This document shows, piece by piece, positions 10,376 through 21,157 of a DNA stretch of 64,000 nucleotides. Both the position numbers and the translations under genes were made by a program. Under the pieces are notes generated by a model. The model was not told the DNA's origin. It worked only from the letters and a program-made list of their open reading frames with translations, and did not search any database. The stretch is taken from the NCBI GenBank assembly GCA_026120185.1, contig JANUWF010001101.1, positions 2,728,001 to 2,792,000 on the forward strand, in the 5' to 3' direction. Each line of letters opens with the position of its first letter. Within the stretch, counting starts at the first letter, position 1. Source of the DNA: Voacanga thouarsii. Lineage: Eukaryota > Streptophyta > Magnoliopsida > Gentianales > Apocynaceae.

Positions 10376-12144
10376 ATGGCAAACACATTTGCTCTGCCTT
10401 ATATCGAAAGGTCTTCAACAAATAAACCTTATTTGTTCAATGGAAGCAACTACACATTCTGAAAAAACAGGGTGAAGATATATGTTTGCTCAATTAATTT
10501 TGAGCTGTGGAATCTGATTGAAAAGGGACTATTTGTCCCAACCAAAATGGTTGAAGGCGAAATAGTTCCTAAAGGAAGTGATGAATACAACAATGATGAT
10601 AATGCTAAAATGACCTTAAACTATCAGGTAATAAACATTCTATATTATGCACTCAATGCAAACGAATACAACTGTGTGAGTTGTTGTGATTCTGCTAATG
10701 AAATATGGAGATTACTTGAAGTCACCCATGATGGGACTAATCAAGTAAAAAAATCAAAGTTAAGACTTTTAGTTTGAAATTATGAACTGTCTACTATGAA
10801 GCCAAGTGAAAATATAACTAAATATGTTCACTCGATTCACAAATATCATGAATGGACTAAAGGCATATGGGAAAATTTAGTCCCTTGGTAAGCAAAACAA
10901 AAAATTGCTTGATGCATTGCTAAAAAGTTGGTAGCCAAAAACCTTGGCTGTGGTGGAATCAAAAAATTTAAATAGCTTACCTACTGAAGAGCTGATCGAA
11001 TCTCTATTGACCCATGAAATGAAACTCAAAATATTTCAAGAGCATGTTGATGATGACAAAGGAAAACAAGGAACTGCCTTAAAAGCAGTTGATGAGGAAA
11101 CCAATAGTGATCAAACCGATAGTGATGATGGTACTGATTTGAACACAAAGAAATTAGCTATGGTTGCTAGAAAATTTAGAAAAATGTTCAGAAAAGGCCA
11201 CTTCAAAAAGGGTAAGAAGTTTATAAAAAAGAAGGAATAAACTTCTTCCTTCAAGCTTCAATGTTTTAAGTGTAAAAGCACAAAGCATTTCATCGCTAAC
11301 TGTCTAGTAGCGAAAGAAGAGGAGGCTAAGCAATTCAAAAAAAAAAAAAAAGGAAAAGGGCTGATTGGAACTTTGGATCAAGCTGAATCCGAGACTGAAG
11401 AAAGCTGTGAATCTAAAAATGAAAAAGGAAACATTTGCTTTATGGCCATGGAGGATAAGGTAAATCATACTTCTCCAAATTTGATATTTGAATTGCATGA
11501 TTCTGATTGTGAAAAGATTGATGATCCAAATAAGCTGCTTTTTGACATGTTTCATGAACTAAAAAAATTGTCTAGGAGAAACAAGGATATGGAAGTGCAA
11601 AATGATTCCTTGTTAGATGAGAATGGTAAGTTGTTAAATGAAAACAAAGTTTACTCGATTTCATTATGTGCTCAAATGTTGAAAAGGATGTTGTCCTAAG
11701 CATTTTACATTGTGTGTCTCTGAAAAATAAATGTTTGTGTGACAAAGTTCTTTCCTTTGAAATTATGGTCAACAACTTTAATGATATGAAAAATAGAGTT
11801 GATGATCTCACCATATGCATTGAAAATTTCACAAATGGCAAAATAATTTGAAAAAATTACTTGGTACACAACACATAGCTGGAAACCGAAATGGTCTAGA
11901 CCATAGATATGAAATCAAAACCAGAAATTATAGATCCTACTTTGTAAAAGCTGCCTCTTCATACATGCGTCATAGTTATTGTACATATTGTAGAAAATCT
12001 AGATACAAAGTATCTATGTGTCATATTAGGAAGAAAATGGAATCCGGTGTAAAAACAATTTGGAAAGTTAAAGGATCCATTACTAACCTCCATGGACCCA
12101 AAAAGGTATGGGTACTAAAAATCACTCTTCTATCTTATGTATAG
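10376..12144 (+). pseudogene. gag: SIRE-like Gag with two zinc-knuckle regions, interrupted
   Basis: It starts at the ATG at 10376 (MANTFALPYIERSS). A TGA at 10460-10462 replaces the Trp expected in the FNGSNYTFW block. The UBN2-type capsid continues to 10777 and, after a shift, to 11240. The zinc knuckle CFKCKSTKHFIANC is intact near 11262-11303. A poly-A run (11338-11351) follows, then an acidic, coiled-coil-like stretch (11373-11699; ELKKLSRRNKDMEVQN). A second finger, CTYCRKSRYKVSMC near 11975-12016, has its His changed to Tyr. The second finger and the long linker are what I recall of Sirevirus gag. Several stops make it non-functional. Confidence 0.75.
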
Positions 12145-12149
12145 GAACA

Positions 12150-13466
12150 TTCATCAGACAAGATCAGCTCCACAAAGTGGTTTTTGGACAGTGAATGCTC
12201 TAGGCACATGACTGAAAATGTTGGACTGCTGGAAAATATTCAAGTCACAAATGATGGATTTGTCACTTTTGGAGAAAAAAAAAAGGAAAGATTCTTAGGA
12301 TAGGTAATATTGGTAAGGAATCCTCTACCATTATCAAATAAGTGATATTAGTTGATAAATTAAAGTATAACTTACTTAGCATCAACTAACTATGTGATAA
12401 TGGTTGAAAAATTATTTTTTAAAAAGATTTTTGTATCATCATGGATAGTTCCAGTAATAAGTCTATTTTTGTTGCTAACCGTGTTGGTAATGTATTTGTA
12501 CTTTATCTTGATGATCTTATGACTCATGACATTAGATGCCTCTCTGTGAATGATGATGATAGCTACCTTTGGCATAGACGGTTAGGTCATGTATCTATCG
12601 ATTTGCCAAACAAATTATCCTCAAAGGAGCTTATTAGAGGACTGCCCAAAATGAGATTTGATAAAAATCGGGTGTGTGATGCTTGCCAATTTGGATAACA
12701 AACCAAAATCTCTTTTAAACCCAAGAGAATGATTTCAACATCAAAATCTCTTAAACATATACACATGAATTTATTTGGACTTATGAGGAACACTAATCTT
12801 GGTGGTAAGAGGTATGCCTATGTAATTGTGGATGGCTTTTCAAGATTCACTTGGACTTTATTTCTCGCACAAAAAGATGAGGTCTTCTCTGAATTTTTAA
12901 AACTACACAAACATGTTCAAAATTTCCTTGGTTGCAAATTGATTTCAATTAGAAGTGACAATGGTGGAAAATTTCACAACTATGACTTTACAAAATTCTG
13001 TGAAGAAAGTTGTGTTTCACACAATTTTTCAGCAGTAAAAACTCCTCAATGAAATGGTGTGGTTGAGAGGAAGAATAGAACCTTGCAAGAAATGGCAAGA
13101 TCAATACTTTGTAAAAACTTCCTTCCAAAATACTTTTGGATTGAAGCTGTGAATACATCTTTCTACATTATCAATCGTGTTACGCTAAGACTCTTTCCTA
13201 GAAAAACTCCATTTGAACTCATATTTGACAAAGTTCCATCTATTTCCTACTTTAGAGTTTTTGGATGCAAATGTTTTGTCCTCAATACTCGAAACAATCT
13301 TGAAAATTTTGATAGCAAATCTGATGAGACTATATTTCTTAGATTTCTTCTAATAAAAAGGCATATAGAGTGTACAATAAACGAACTCTATGTGTGGAAG
13401 AATCCGTACATGCTGTGTTTGATAAATCAAATATATACTCTTCTAGAAATAATGATGATGATGTAG
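12150..13466 (+). pseudogene. pol: SIRE-like protease and integrase, broken
   Basis: The protease motif is FLDSECSRHMT near 12183-12215: the active-site Asp-Ser-Gly has become Asp-Ser-Glu. The integrase zinc part is LWHRRLGHVS ... CDACQFG (12567-12695). The core begins HMNLFGLMRN, where the usual first catalytic Asp (HMDLFG) is Asn, and continues to SDNGGKF near 12957. A stop at 13050 (TPQ then TGA) precedes NGVVERKNRTLQEMA, which holds the third acidic residue. The C-terminal block FRVFGCKCFVLN is at 13250-13285. Multiple key residues and frames are lost. Confidence 0.85.
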
Positions 13467-13589
13467 GAATCACAAAATAAAAGAACAGTGAGTAGCACAA
13501 GGCTCCATCACTTAATATTCATACCAAAGAAGAGGAATTAGAAGAACAATAAGCTAAAGAAAACAAATAACGGACTAAAGAGCCCACGA

Positions 13590-15100
13590 ATCAAGATTTG
13601 TTAAAAGATTGGAACTACAAAACAGTCCATCCAAAAGAACAGATTATTGGTGATCCTAGTAGCGGAGTCAAAACTAAATGGTATTTTGTTGATAATTTTG
13701 CTCTACTATCTAGCATTGAACGCAATTGCATTGATGCATCCTTACATGATGAATTTTAGATTATGGCCATGCAAAAAGAGCTAAATCAATTTGAAAGAAA
13801 TCAAGTTTGAAAGCTTATTCCTAGACCACTTGATTATCCTGTAATTGGTACCAAGTGGGTTTTTAGAAACAAACTTGATGAGCATGGTATTGTTATTAGA
13901 AATAAAGCCACATTAGTTGCCAAAGGTTTCAATCAAGAAGAAGACATTGATTATGATGAAACTTTTACTGTCGTTACTCAATTAGAGTCAATAAGAATGT
14001 TATTTGCTTTTGTATCTTTCAAAGGTTTTATGTTCTACTAAATGGATGTTAAAAGTGATTTCTTAAATGGTTTTATTAAAGAAGAAGTATATGTGGAGTA
14101 ACCTCCTGGTTTTATTCATAAACATTTTCTAAACCATGTCTTTAAACTCTCCAATACCCTTTATTGTTTAAAACAAGCTCCAAGAGCATGGTATGAAAAA
14201 CTTAGTGGTTTTCTTCTTTCAAAAGGTTTTTTAAGAGGTTTAATTGATACCACATTATTTATAAAATCTGAAAATTTTGATGATATCTTAATTGTGCAAA
14301 TATATGTTGATGAAATTATTTTTAGAGCTACTAATAATTCCTTATGTAAGAAATTTGTCAAGACAATGTAGCAAGAATTTGAAATGAGTATGATGGAAGA
14401 ACTTAATTTCTTCCTCAGTTTACAAATCAAGCAAACCAAAGATGGGATATTCTTAAATCAAACCAAGTATGTTAAGGTACTGCTCAAAAGGTTTGGTATG
14501 AATGAAGTAAAAGAAATAAGTACCCCTATGAGCACATCATTAAAGCTTGATAAAGATGAAATTGCTAGCTGACTAGATATTATGTTATCAGTGTGCTTTT
14601 GTGCTAGATTTCAATTATGTCTAAAGGAATCTCATCTATGTGATGTAAAACTATTCTTAGATACTTAATTGGAACATATGATTATGGCTTGTGGTATTCA
14701 CGAACTAATTCATTTAATCTTATAGGATACACGGATACCGACTATGCCAGATGTAAAGTTGAGAGAAAAAGCACTAGTAGATATTGTCAATTTCTTGGAC
14801 ACTTTTTTATCTCTTAATACAACAAGAAGCAAGTTTGTGTCTCTTTCTCAACAACTAAGGTAAAATACATTGCTGCGGAAGTTCTGCGTGCAAATTTTGT
14901 AGATGAAAAATACTTTGCTTGACTTTGGTTTAAATTTTAATTGCATGCCTATCTTATGTGACAATACTAATGCTATTAATTGACTAAGAATCCTATTCAA
15001 CATTATAGAACTAAGCACATTGAAATTAAGCATCATTTTATTAGAGATCATGTGCTTAAAAGTGACGTGTGTGTGGAATACATTCCAACTGCAGAATAGC
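13590..15100 (+). pseudogene. pol: SIRE-like reverse transcriptase and RNase H, split by element A
   Basis: RT blocks: GTKWVFRNKLDEHG near 13850, KATLVAKGFNQEEDIDYDETF near 13900, MDVKSDFLNG near 14041, LYCLKQAPRAWYEKL near 14160, and YVDE near 14305 in place of catalytic YVDD. About eight in-frame stops (often TGG or CAA turned to TGA or TAA) interrupt it. RNase H reads CDNTNAIN near 14960 and HYRTKHIEIKHHFIRDH near 15001. The frame is cut at about 15100 by element A and resumes at 20552 with QLADSFTKPLAEDRF. Confidence 0.85.
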
Positions 15101-15103
15101 AGA

Positions 15104-16641
15104 TTCGTAAATTTTAGGTATATAAAATCATCAATTTTAAATCCATCCCTTAATCAAGTTTTTATTAAAACATTAATCTCAAAATATGCATGTGAGCAAG
15201 TATACTCATCGCAAGCAAAGTATAGAGAATTAAAGACTATCGATCCTTAAAAGAACAACACTTATCACTTTTCATTCATTGTTTAACCGACCCAAATAAA
15301 GTGAGAAAAGAATAAAAGAAAAACTAAAGAAACATATACAACTCAAGGATATAGGTTTATGTAATTTAACCCATTATCCTAGAAAACATGACAATAAACA
15401 TGACAATGAACCAATTAGCAATTCTCTCAATTAATTATCATCTTGGTATCATAAAGGAATATAAAGTAAAATTCAATCGTCTCACAAGTCATGATTCTAT
15501 TTAGATAAATCCCACTTCGTTTTCCAATACATGAAATCCTATATTTTGATTACATTAACAGATTTGCTAATCAAACTAATCATAACCAAAACATGCATTA
15601 GGCTTAATTCTTTATAAACATAAAATTAGCTAATAACCCTTTGTTCGAGGCGAAATTAACTAATCTTTGATCACTTAATCCTATAATCTTAATTTCATTG
15701 CTCAAATCCATTAAGATTAGACAAATACAAAATCAATGCAATAAAACTCCTAACATCGTTGTCTCAAGTCAATTAGAAGAACTCGCATCAATAACCAATG
15801 AAATTAAGTAAACAAATACCAAAGATGACAAAGAATTGATCAAATAACTAAATTAACACAAAATCATGAATCCCAAAATAATGTTAAATTACAATAAAGG
15901 CATTGAATACATCATTGTTGAAGAAAAAGAAGACAAAGAGAAAAGAAAGCACTCATAGACAAGCATCTTTTTTCTTCCTTGAAGACTCCCTTTGAATAAT
16001 CCTCATTGACTTGGGTGAACTCCTCCTTCAATGAGAGATTCAGAATTTCTGCCCTTGGATTCACTTCTCTATGTTGTATATCTCAAACCCTTGTGTTCTC
16101 TTGTGCTTTTATAGGCCTCTTGGATGCCAATTTCATGGCTGAGGAAGTCTTGGCCGAGTAGGAATAGAAAAATACCAAAATCATTGGATAAATCCTAATT
16201 TCGCATACAGAATCTCTGCCTCCAAAGCACACCTGGCGCCGGGTACCTTCGACCCACCTGGCGCCAGGTGCACTTTGTTCTTCCTCTATTTTGCTTTGTT
16301 TTTTGCCATCTCTCCTTGGCAGATAGAATGGACTCAGTGCCAGGTGCACTTGCCAGACCTGGTGCCAGATCTGTTTTGGAAAACCACTAAAGCTTGCTCA
16401 AATTCTACTGCTGGAGCAAAATGGACTCAGCACCTGGTCCACTGGCTGGGCCTGGTGCTAGGTACATTTTGGTTCTGTAAACTTTCTACTCGATTTTAAC
16501 TTAAATCTACACATATTTGCTAAAAATACTTTTTACAAGCAAAATGTCAAATAGGAAGGAATATGTCTAATTATTATAACAAATATATCTTAAAACACCA
16601 TCAAGTAACTAGAAAAATAATAGTGATTTTAACGCCTATCA
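15104..16641 (-). repeat. Element A 3' LTR (minus orientation)
   Basis: It matches 19059-20551, sharing for example atcatgattctatttagat-type blocks and the end tgattttaacgcctatca. On the + strand it starts ttcgtaaatttt, a decayed tgcataaatttt. Short open frames crossing it on either strand (16083-16499) recur only as LTR sequence, so I do not call genes. Confidence 0.85.
16226..16475. repeat. GC-rich GGCGCC-centred palindrome cluster in U3 of element A
   Basis: About five related GC-rich words lie within 250 bp of AT-rich LTR: cacctggcgccgggtac (16229), the perfect 16-bp palindrome cacctggcgccaggtg (16255-16270), and then more decayed forms cagtgccaggtgcac (16335), acctggtgccagat (16355) and cctggtgctaggtac (16449). 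The other LTR holds cctggcgccagg at 20181-20192. The cluster sits 170-420 bp from the LTR start in element orientation, so it lies in U3. Confidence 0.75.
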
Positions 16642-18030
16642 CATACCCCCACACTTGAATATTTGGTTGTCCTCAAGCAAAACACTTTAATCTAAGAAAA
16701 ATTATCAAGAAAACACAAGTTTTTTTTTTCTCTCATTCAAAAGTTTCTTCATCATAGCAAAGATCATGTCTTCTTTTCAAATTTTAAATACAACCCTTGT
16801 CATTCATACCCTTTGAAAACAATACAAACTTTGAAACATTGGACATGACATCACAAAACTCTTGAAATCAAATTAATCAAGTGCATACCTTAATCTAAGA
16901 AAATTATTTCACTCTTCAAGTAAAAATATATATAATATAAATCACATAAGTCAAGTCATCTACCAACTCAAGTATTATAAATCCAAAAATTGCACAACTT
17001 AAGTTATGATGTGAGGAAAGCACTCTAATTTTTTTCTCTCAAAATTTTTTTAATGACTTAGGGAATTGATAGCCTCAAATGCATGAATTTCCCTTCACAC
17101 ACCGTATTGGCCCCTTTTTCAGCCATCATTCATCATTACCAATTCTTTCTTTTGCTCTTTCTTGTCTTTTTGCCTTCGGGATAGCCTTAAGAGAGTACAC
17201 TGAATTCACTTGCTACTTCTCCCCATATTGACCCCATTTTCAGCTAAAGGCCTTCAACAATAATCAATAAGAGTATTTTTTTTTTCTCGATTCACACCAA
17301 CAATAGTGCTGTTTCTACTCATTTTTTTTTTTTTTTCAACTCAAATCAAAATTTTTCAACATTCTCCTCAATCTTTCCTTTCAAAGATCTTTTTTTAACT
17401 CACATTTTTTTTCATCATAACTCAAAGTTAGCAAAATTTAAATTCATAATATAAGAGTTAGCCAATAAACTCTTCTCATATTCATCATATTTTCTATATT
17501 CCAACTAAATAAGTCAAATAATATTCAAACACCAATGCATAAACAAGATTAATCAAAATTCTTAAGTCTTGACAACTATCTTATCCAATACAAGCAATTT
17601 CATCAAAATCCACCACATGAATGATAAAACTTATATCCAAGTAAGAAAAAGAATACAACATTGCTTTTGAAAAATTTTCACAAAAAATGATATGGAATTT
17701 TGATATGGAAAAGTATTTCTTCAACCTCATTCTCCCCCCCACACTTAAACTAGACATTGTCCTCAATGGCCAAAAAATCAACATAAGAAAGCATCTCCAA
17801 AGGGACAAAAAATAATAAAGGGGTAGAAAGTTTAAGCAATACTTTCCAAGTGCAATAAAGTACTAATAGATAGCAAAACTGAAAATAGAGAGAAGGGCTT
17901 GTTCAAGAGGACTTTATTTCTACCTATCAAACTAAAGACACGAAAATAAAAGAAAATAAACTATAGAAAAATACTAAAAAAAATCCTAAGAAAGCAAATA
18001 AAGACACGACTCACTCCCCCACACTTAAGA
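16642..18030 (-). other. Element A conserved 3' non-coding domain with repeated purine tract
   Basis: On the minus strand the motif AAGTGTGGGGG occurs three times: after the unrecognised frame (18016-18027), mid-domain (17733-17746) and beside the 3' LTR (16646-16656), where it would be the plus-strand primer. The last two are preceded by GAGGACAA. Between them are two related blocks with GGGGxCAATA (near 17100-17115 and 17225-17250). Much of this also occurs in elements B and C in the same order. No convincing protein frame is seen. Confidence 0.7.
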
Positions 18031-18102
18031 TGGAAAATATTTTTCTTATTTGGGAGAGGAAAAATAAACTACTTAACAAAAAACAAAAAAACAAAACAAA
18101 AA

Positions 18103-18679
18103 CTATTTCCCCTCATCATGCTTCATCATCAAACCTTTTGAAAAGAAATTAAAGCTCGAAATAGAAGATATGCATAATGAAAGTAGAAAGAAGAGAGGTT
18201 TTTGAGAAATAGAAGGTTTATAAACATAATTTTTCTCACTAGAGCAAAGCACATAAACCTCTTTCTTTAACATTCCTTTAGACACACAAATATTTTTGTC
18301 AACATATGAGTGCACATGGTTTCTAAAGAATGCATCAAAGTTGAAATCACTTTTTGACCCTTCAAAAGATTTGTCACAATTGAAATTCCGCTTTAAACTT
18401 AGTATCTGAGTTCTCAAAGATGGAATCCAGCAATCCTTACTTTTCAAGGCATAGTTTACAAAAATTAAGTTACCTCTCTGAAATTAGAGTGAAGGATAGA
18501 AATTACTACAATTCTCCAAAGACTTCTTACAATGTACTGTTGAAAGATCCAATTCCTTGAGGCATGAAAAATTTAACACATTATCATTTGGACAAAAAAG
18601 CATCAATCTGAACTTGCAAATTTGTCAAATTCTTGTCATTATAGCTCCTTTGATCTTGTGTCCAAAAGTAGTTATCCAT
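18103..18679 (-). pseudogene. Unrecognised frame conserved between elements A and C
   Basis: On the minus strand an ATG at 18679 opens MDNYFWTQDQRSYNDKN with VQIDAF, stopping at 18584. The next piece (18560-18450) reads VLNFSCLKELD in another frame. The largest open part (18103-18447) has LRTQILSLKRNFNCDKSFEG, KGMLKKEVYVLC and KPLFFLLSLCISSISSFNFF. Element C carries the same blocks in the same order (59813-60909). I recognise no family: no CCHC knuckle, no DSG, no YVDD. The hydrophobic stretch near the end could be a membrane segment. It is broken in both copies, so it was probably once a protein. Confidence 0.5.
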
Positions 18680-19032
18680 GATGATGTCAACCTCGCACTC
18701 AAAGAAAAACAAAAATCCAATTGAAAATAAAAACAAACAAAAACAATTAAAAAAAATAAAGAAAAGAATAAAACAAAAGGGAAAAATAAATAATAGAAAA
18801 ATAAAGAAAAGAAAAACACACACATTGACAAACTATCTAAATACAAAAGTTAGTGGTATCTACAGTACAACATGAAGTACGCTAGTCCATTAAGTCACAC
18901 AATGTTACAAATAACAAGATAGAACACCGATTTACGCAAAGAACATATATACATATTTATATATAAACATATGGACATATAAATATATAAACATGGTGAA
19001 ATTAACGAAATCTAAGCTTCCATGATATTGTT

Positions 19033-19058
19033 CCCCGACAATGGCGCCAAAAACTTAA
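19033..19058 (-). other. Element A primer-binding site
   Basis: On the minus strand, directly inside the LTR, the sequence is taagtttttggcgccattg followed by tcgggg. It differs from TGGCGCCGTTGTCGGGG by one base. From memory this type pairs with tRNA-Asp and is typical of Athila/Tat-type Ty3/gypsy elements. It fixes the minus orientation. Confidence 0.75.
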
Positions 19059-20551
19059 TGCATAAATTTTGAGTATATAAAATCAACAATTTTAAATCAA
19101 TCCCTTATTCAAGTTTTAATTAAAACATTAATCCTAAAATACACATGTGAGCAAGTATATTCATCGCAAGCATAGTATAGGAAATTAACGAGTATCGATC
19201 CTCAAAGGAACAAGTACACACTAATTACTTTTTATTCATTGTTTAACCGACCCAAATAAAGTGAGAAAAGAATAAAAAGAAAAACTAAAGAAATATATAC
19301 AACTCAAGGGTGTAGGTTTATGTAATTTAACCCATTATCCTATAAAATATGACAATGAACCAATTAGCAATTCTCTTAACTAATTATCATCTTAGCATCA
19401 TGAAGGAATATAAAGTAAAATTCAATTATCTCACAAGTCATGATTCTACTTAGATAAATCCCATTTCGTTTCTCAATCCATGAAATCATATATTTTGATT
19501 ACATTAATAGATTTTTCAATCAAGCTAATCATAACCAAAACATGCATTAGGCTTATTTTCTTATAAACATGAAATTAGCTGATAACTTTTTTCTCGAGAT
19601 GAAATCAACTAATCTTTGATCGCCTAGTCCTATAATCTTAACTTTATCACTCAAGTCCATTAATATTAGACAAATACGAAATCAATGCAATGAAACTCCT
19701 AACATCATCGTCTCAAGTCAATTAGAAGAACTCGCATCAATAACCAATGAAATCAAGCAAATAAATACTAAAGATGACAAAAAATTAATCAAATAAAAAA
19801 ATTAATACAAAATCATGAATCTCAAAATAATGTTAAATTACAATAAAAGCATTGAATACATAATTGCTAAAGAAAAAGAAGATAAAGAGAAAAGAAATGA
19901 CTCATAGACAAGCCTCTTTCTTCTTCCTTGAAGACTCCTTTTGAACAATCTTCCTTGACTTGGGTGAACTCTACCTTCAATGAGAGATTCAGAATTTCTG
20001 CCTTTTAATTCACCTCTCTATATTGTATATCTCAAACCCTTATATTCTCTTGTGCTTTTATAGGCCTCTTGGATGCCAATTTTGTAACTGAGGAAGTCTT
20101 AACCAAGTAGGAATAGGGAAATACCAAAATCATTGGATAAGCTCTAATTTTACGTACAGAATTCTCGCATCCAGAGCATTCCTGGCGCCAGGTGCACTCT
20201 GTTCTTCCTCTGTTTTTAGCTGTCTCTCCTTGGCAGACAGAATGGACCTAGCGCCAAGTGCACTTGCCAGACCTGGCACCCAGTGTGTTTTGGAAAACCA
20301 CTGAAGCTTGTTCAAATTCTATTACTAGAGCGGAATGGGCCCGGCGTCTAGTCCATTGGCTGGGCCTAACCCCAGGTACATTCTAGTTCTGTGTACTTTC
20401 TACTCGATACTTAAATCTACACATATTTGTTAAAAATACCTTTTACAAGTAAAATATCAAATATGAAGGAACATACCTAGTTATTACAACAAATGCATCT
20501 TAAAACACCCTCAAATAATTAGAAAAAGAATGGTGATTTTAACCCCTATCA
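19059..20551 (-). repeat. Element A 5' LTR (minus orientation)
   Basis: On the + strand it starts tgcataaattttgag and ends aacccctatca. It is the better-preserved of the two LTRs. It is followed at once by the resumed SIRE RNase H. Confidence 0.85.
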
Positions 20552-20640
20552 ACAGCTTGCAGATAGTTTCACTAAACCTCTGGCCGAAGATAGATTTAAT
20601 CATCTGTGAAGAGGTTTGGGAATTACTAAAATTATGTAAC
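20552..20640 (+). pseudogene. pol: SIRE-like RNase H end, after element A
   Basis: It reads QLADSFTKPLAEDRFNHL, one stop, then RGLGI, the usual C-terminal end of copia RNase H. It joins to the frame cut at 15100, which proves that element A inserted here. About 500 bp of AT-rich non-coding DNA (20641-21157), with a poly-A run near 20850, then leads to the post-pol frame. Confidence 0.85.
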
Positions 20641-21157
20641 TAATAATTTTGCCAAGGATTTTTTTGTTCATTCTTACAGAACTTCTGAAGATACACACTT
20701 TTGAATGGTGATTTTGGATGCAACATCTCAGAAACATGAATCTAAAACCCTTGTGATAAAATATCTCTCGGTCTATTTTTAGACGAACAATTTTGGACAT
20801 AGTCTAAGTCCAAAATAGCAGCAGCCCAGAATCGTGTAAAGCCCACATTTTAAAAAAAAAAAAGAATGGATGAAAAAGCGTCTGAGTCCAGAACCCCTTT
20901 TTTGAATTTTCAAAATGTCTGCGCTTTTCAGAGAAGCTCAACCTATCTCTAATAAAATCTCTATTAAGGGTAATTGATTGTACTTATCTACCTAAGTACC
21001 TAGGAAATAAAAAAAATAAAAAAGGGCATATCAAAAAGGTTGTTTCTCTCTCTTTTTGAAATCTAAAACCGCCATTGATCTTTCTACCTCTCTCTCTTTT
21101 CGTATCTTCATCTTCTTCACTAAAACAGAAATCTCACCCCTTCTTCTCGCTACTGCC

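Larger units (their letters stand above)
15101..20551 (-). mobile_element. Element A: non-autonomous Ty3/gypsy-like LTR retrotransposon
   Basis: Homologous LTRs lie at 15104-16641 and 19059-20551. On the minus strand they start tgatagg and are followed by a PBS (19058 down to 19033). The element interrupts SIRE RNase H. Flanks atagc (15096-15100) and acagc (20552-20556) suggest a 5-bp duplication with one mismatch; three extra bases (aga) at the left edge make that end uncertain. The 2.4-kb internal part has no gag, protease, integrase or RT. It holds an unrecognised frame shared with element C and a conserved 3' non-coding domain shared with B and C. PBS and purine tract suggest an Athila/Tat-type partner, by recall. 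Confidence 0.8.

Noticed and set aside
18584..18875. Phe-rich and Lys-rich frames on both strands near 18700
   Set aside because: The region is an A-rich/T-rich run in the element A leader. Only the short MDNYFW part conserved with element C was kept.
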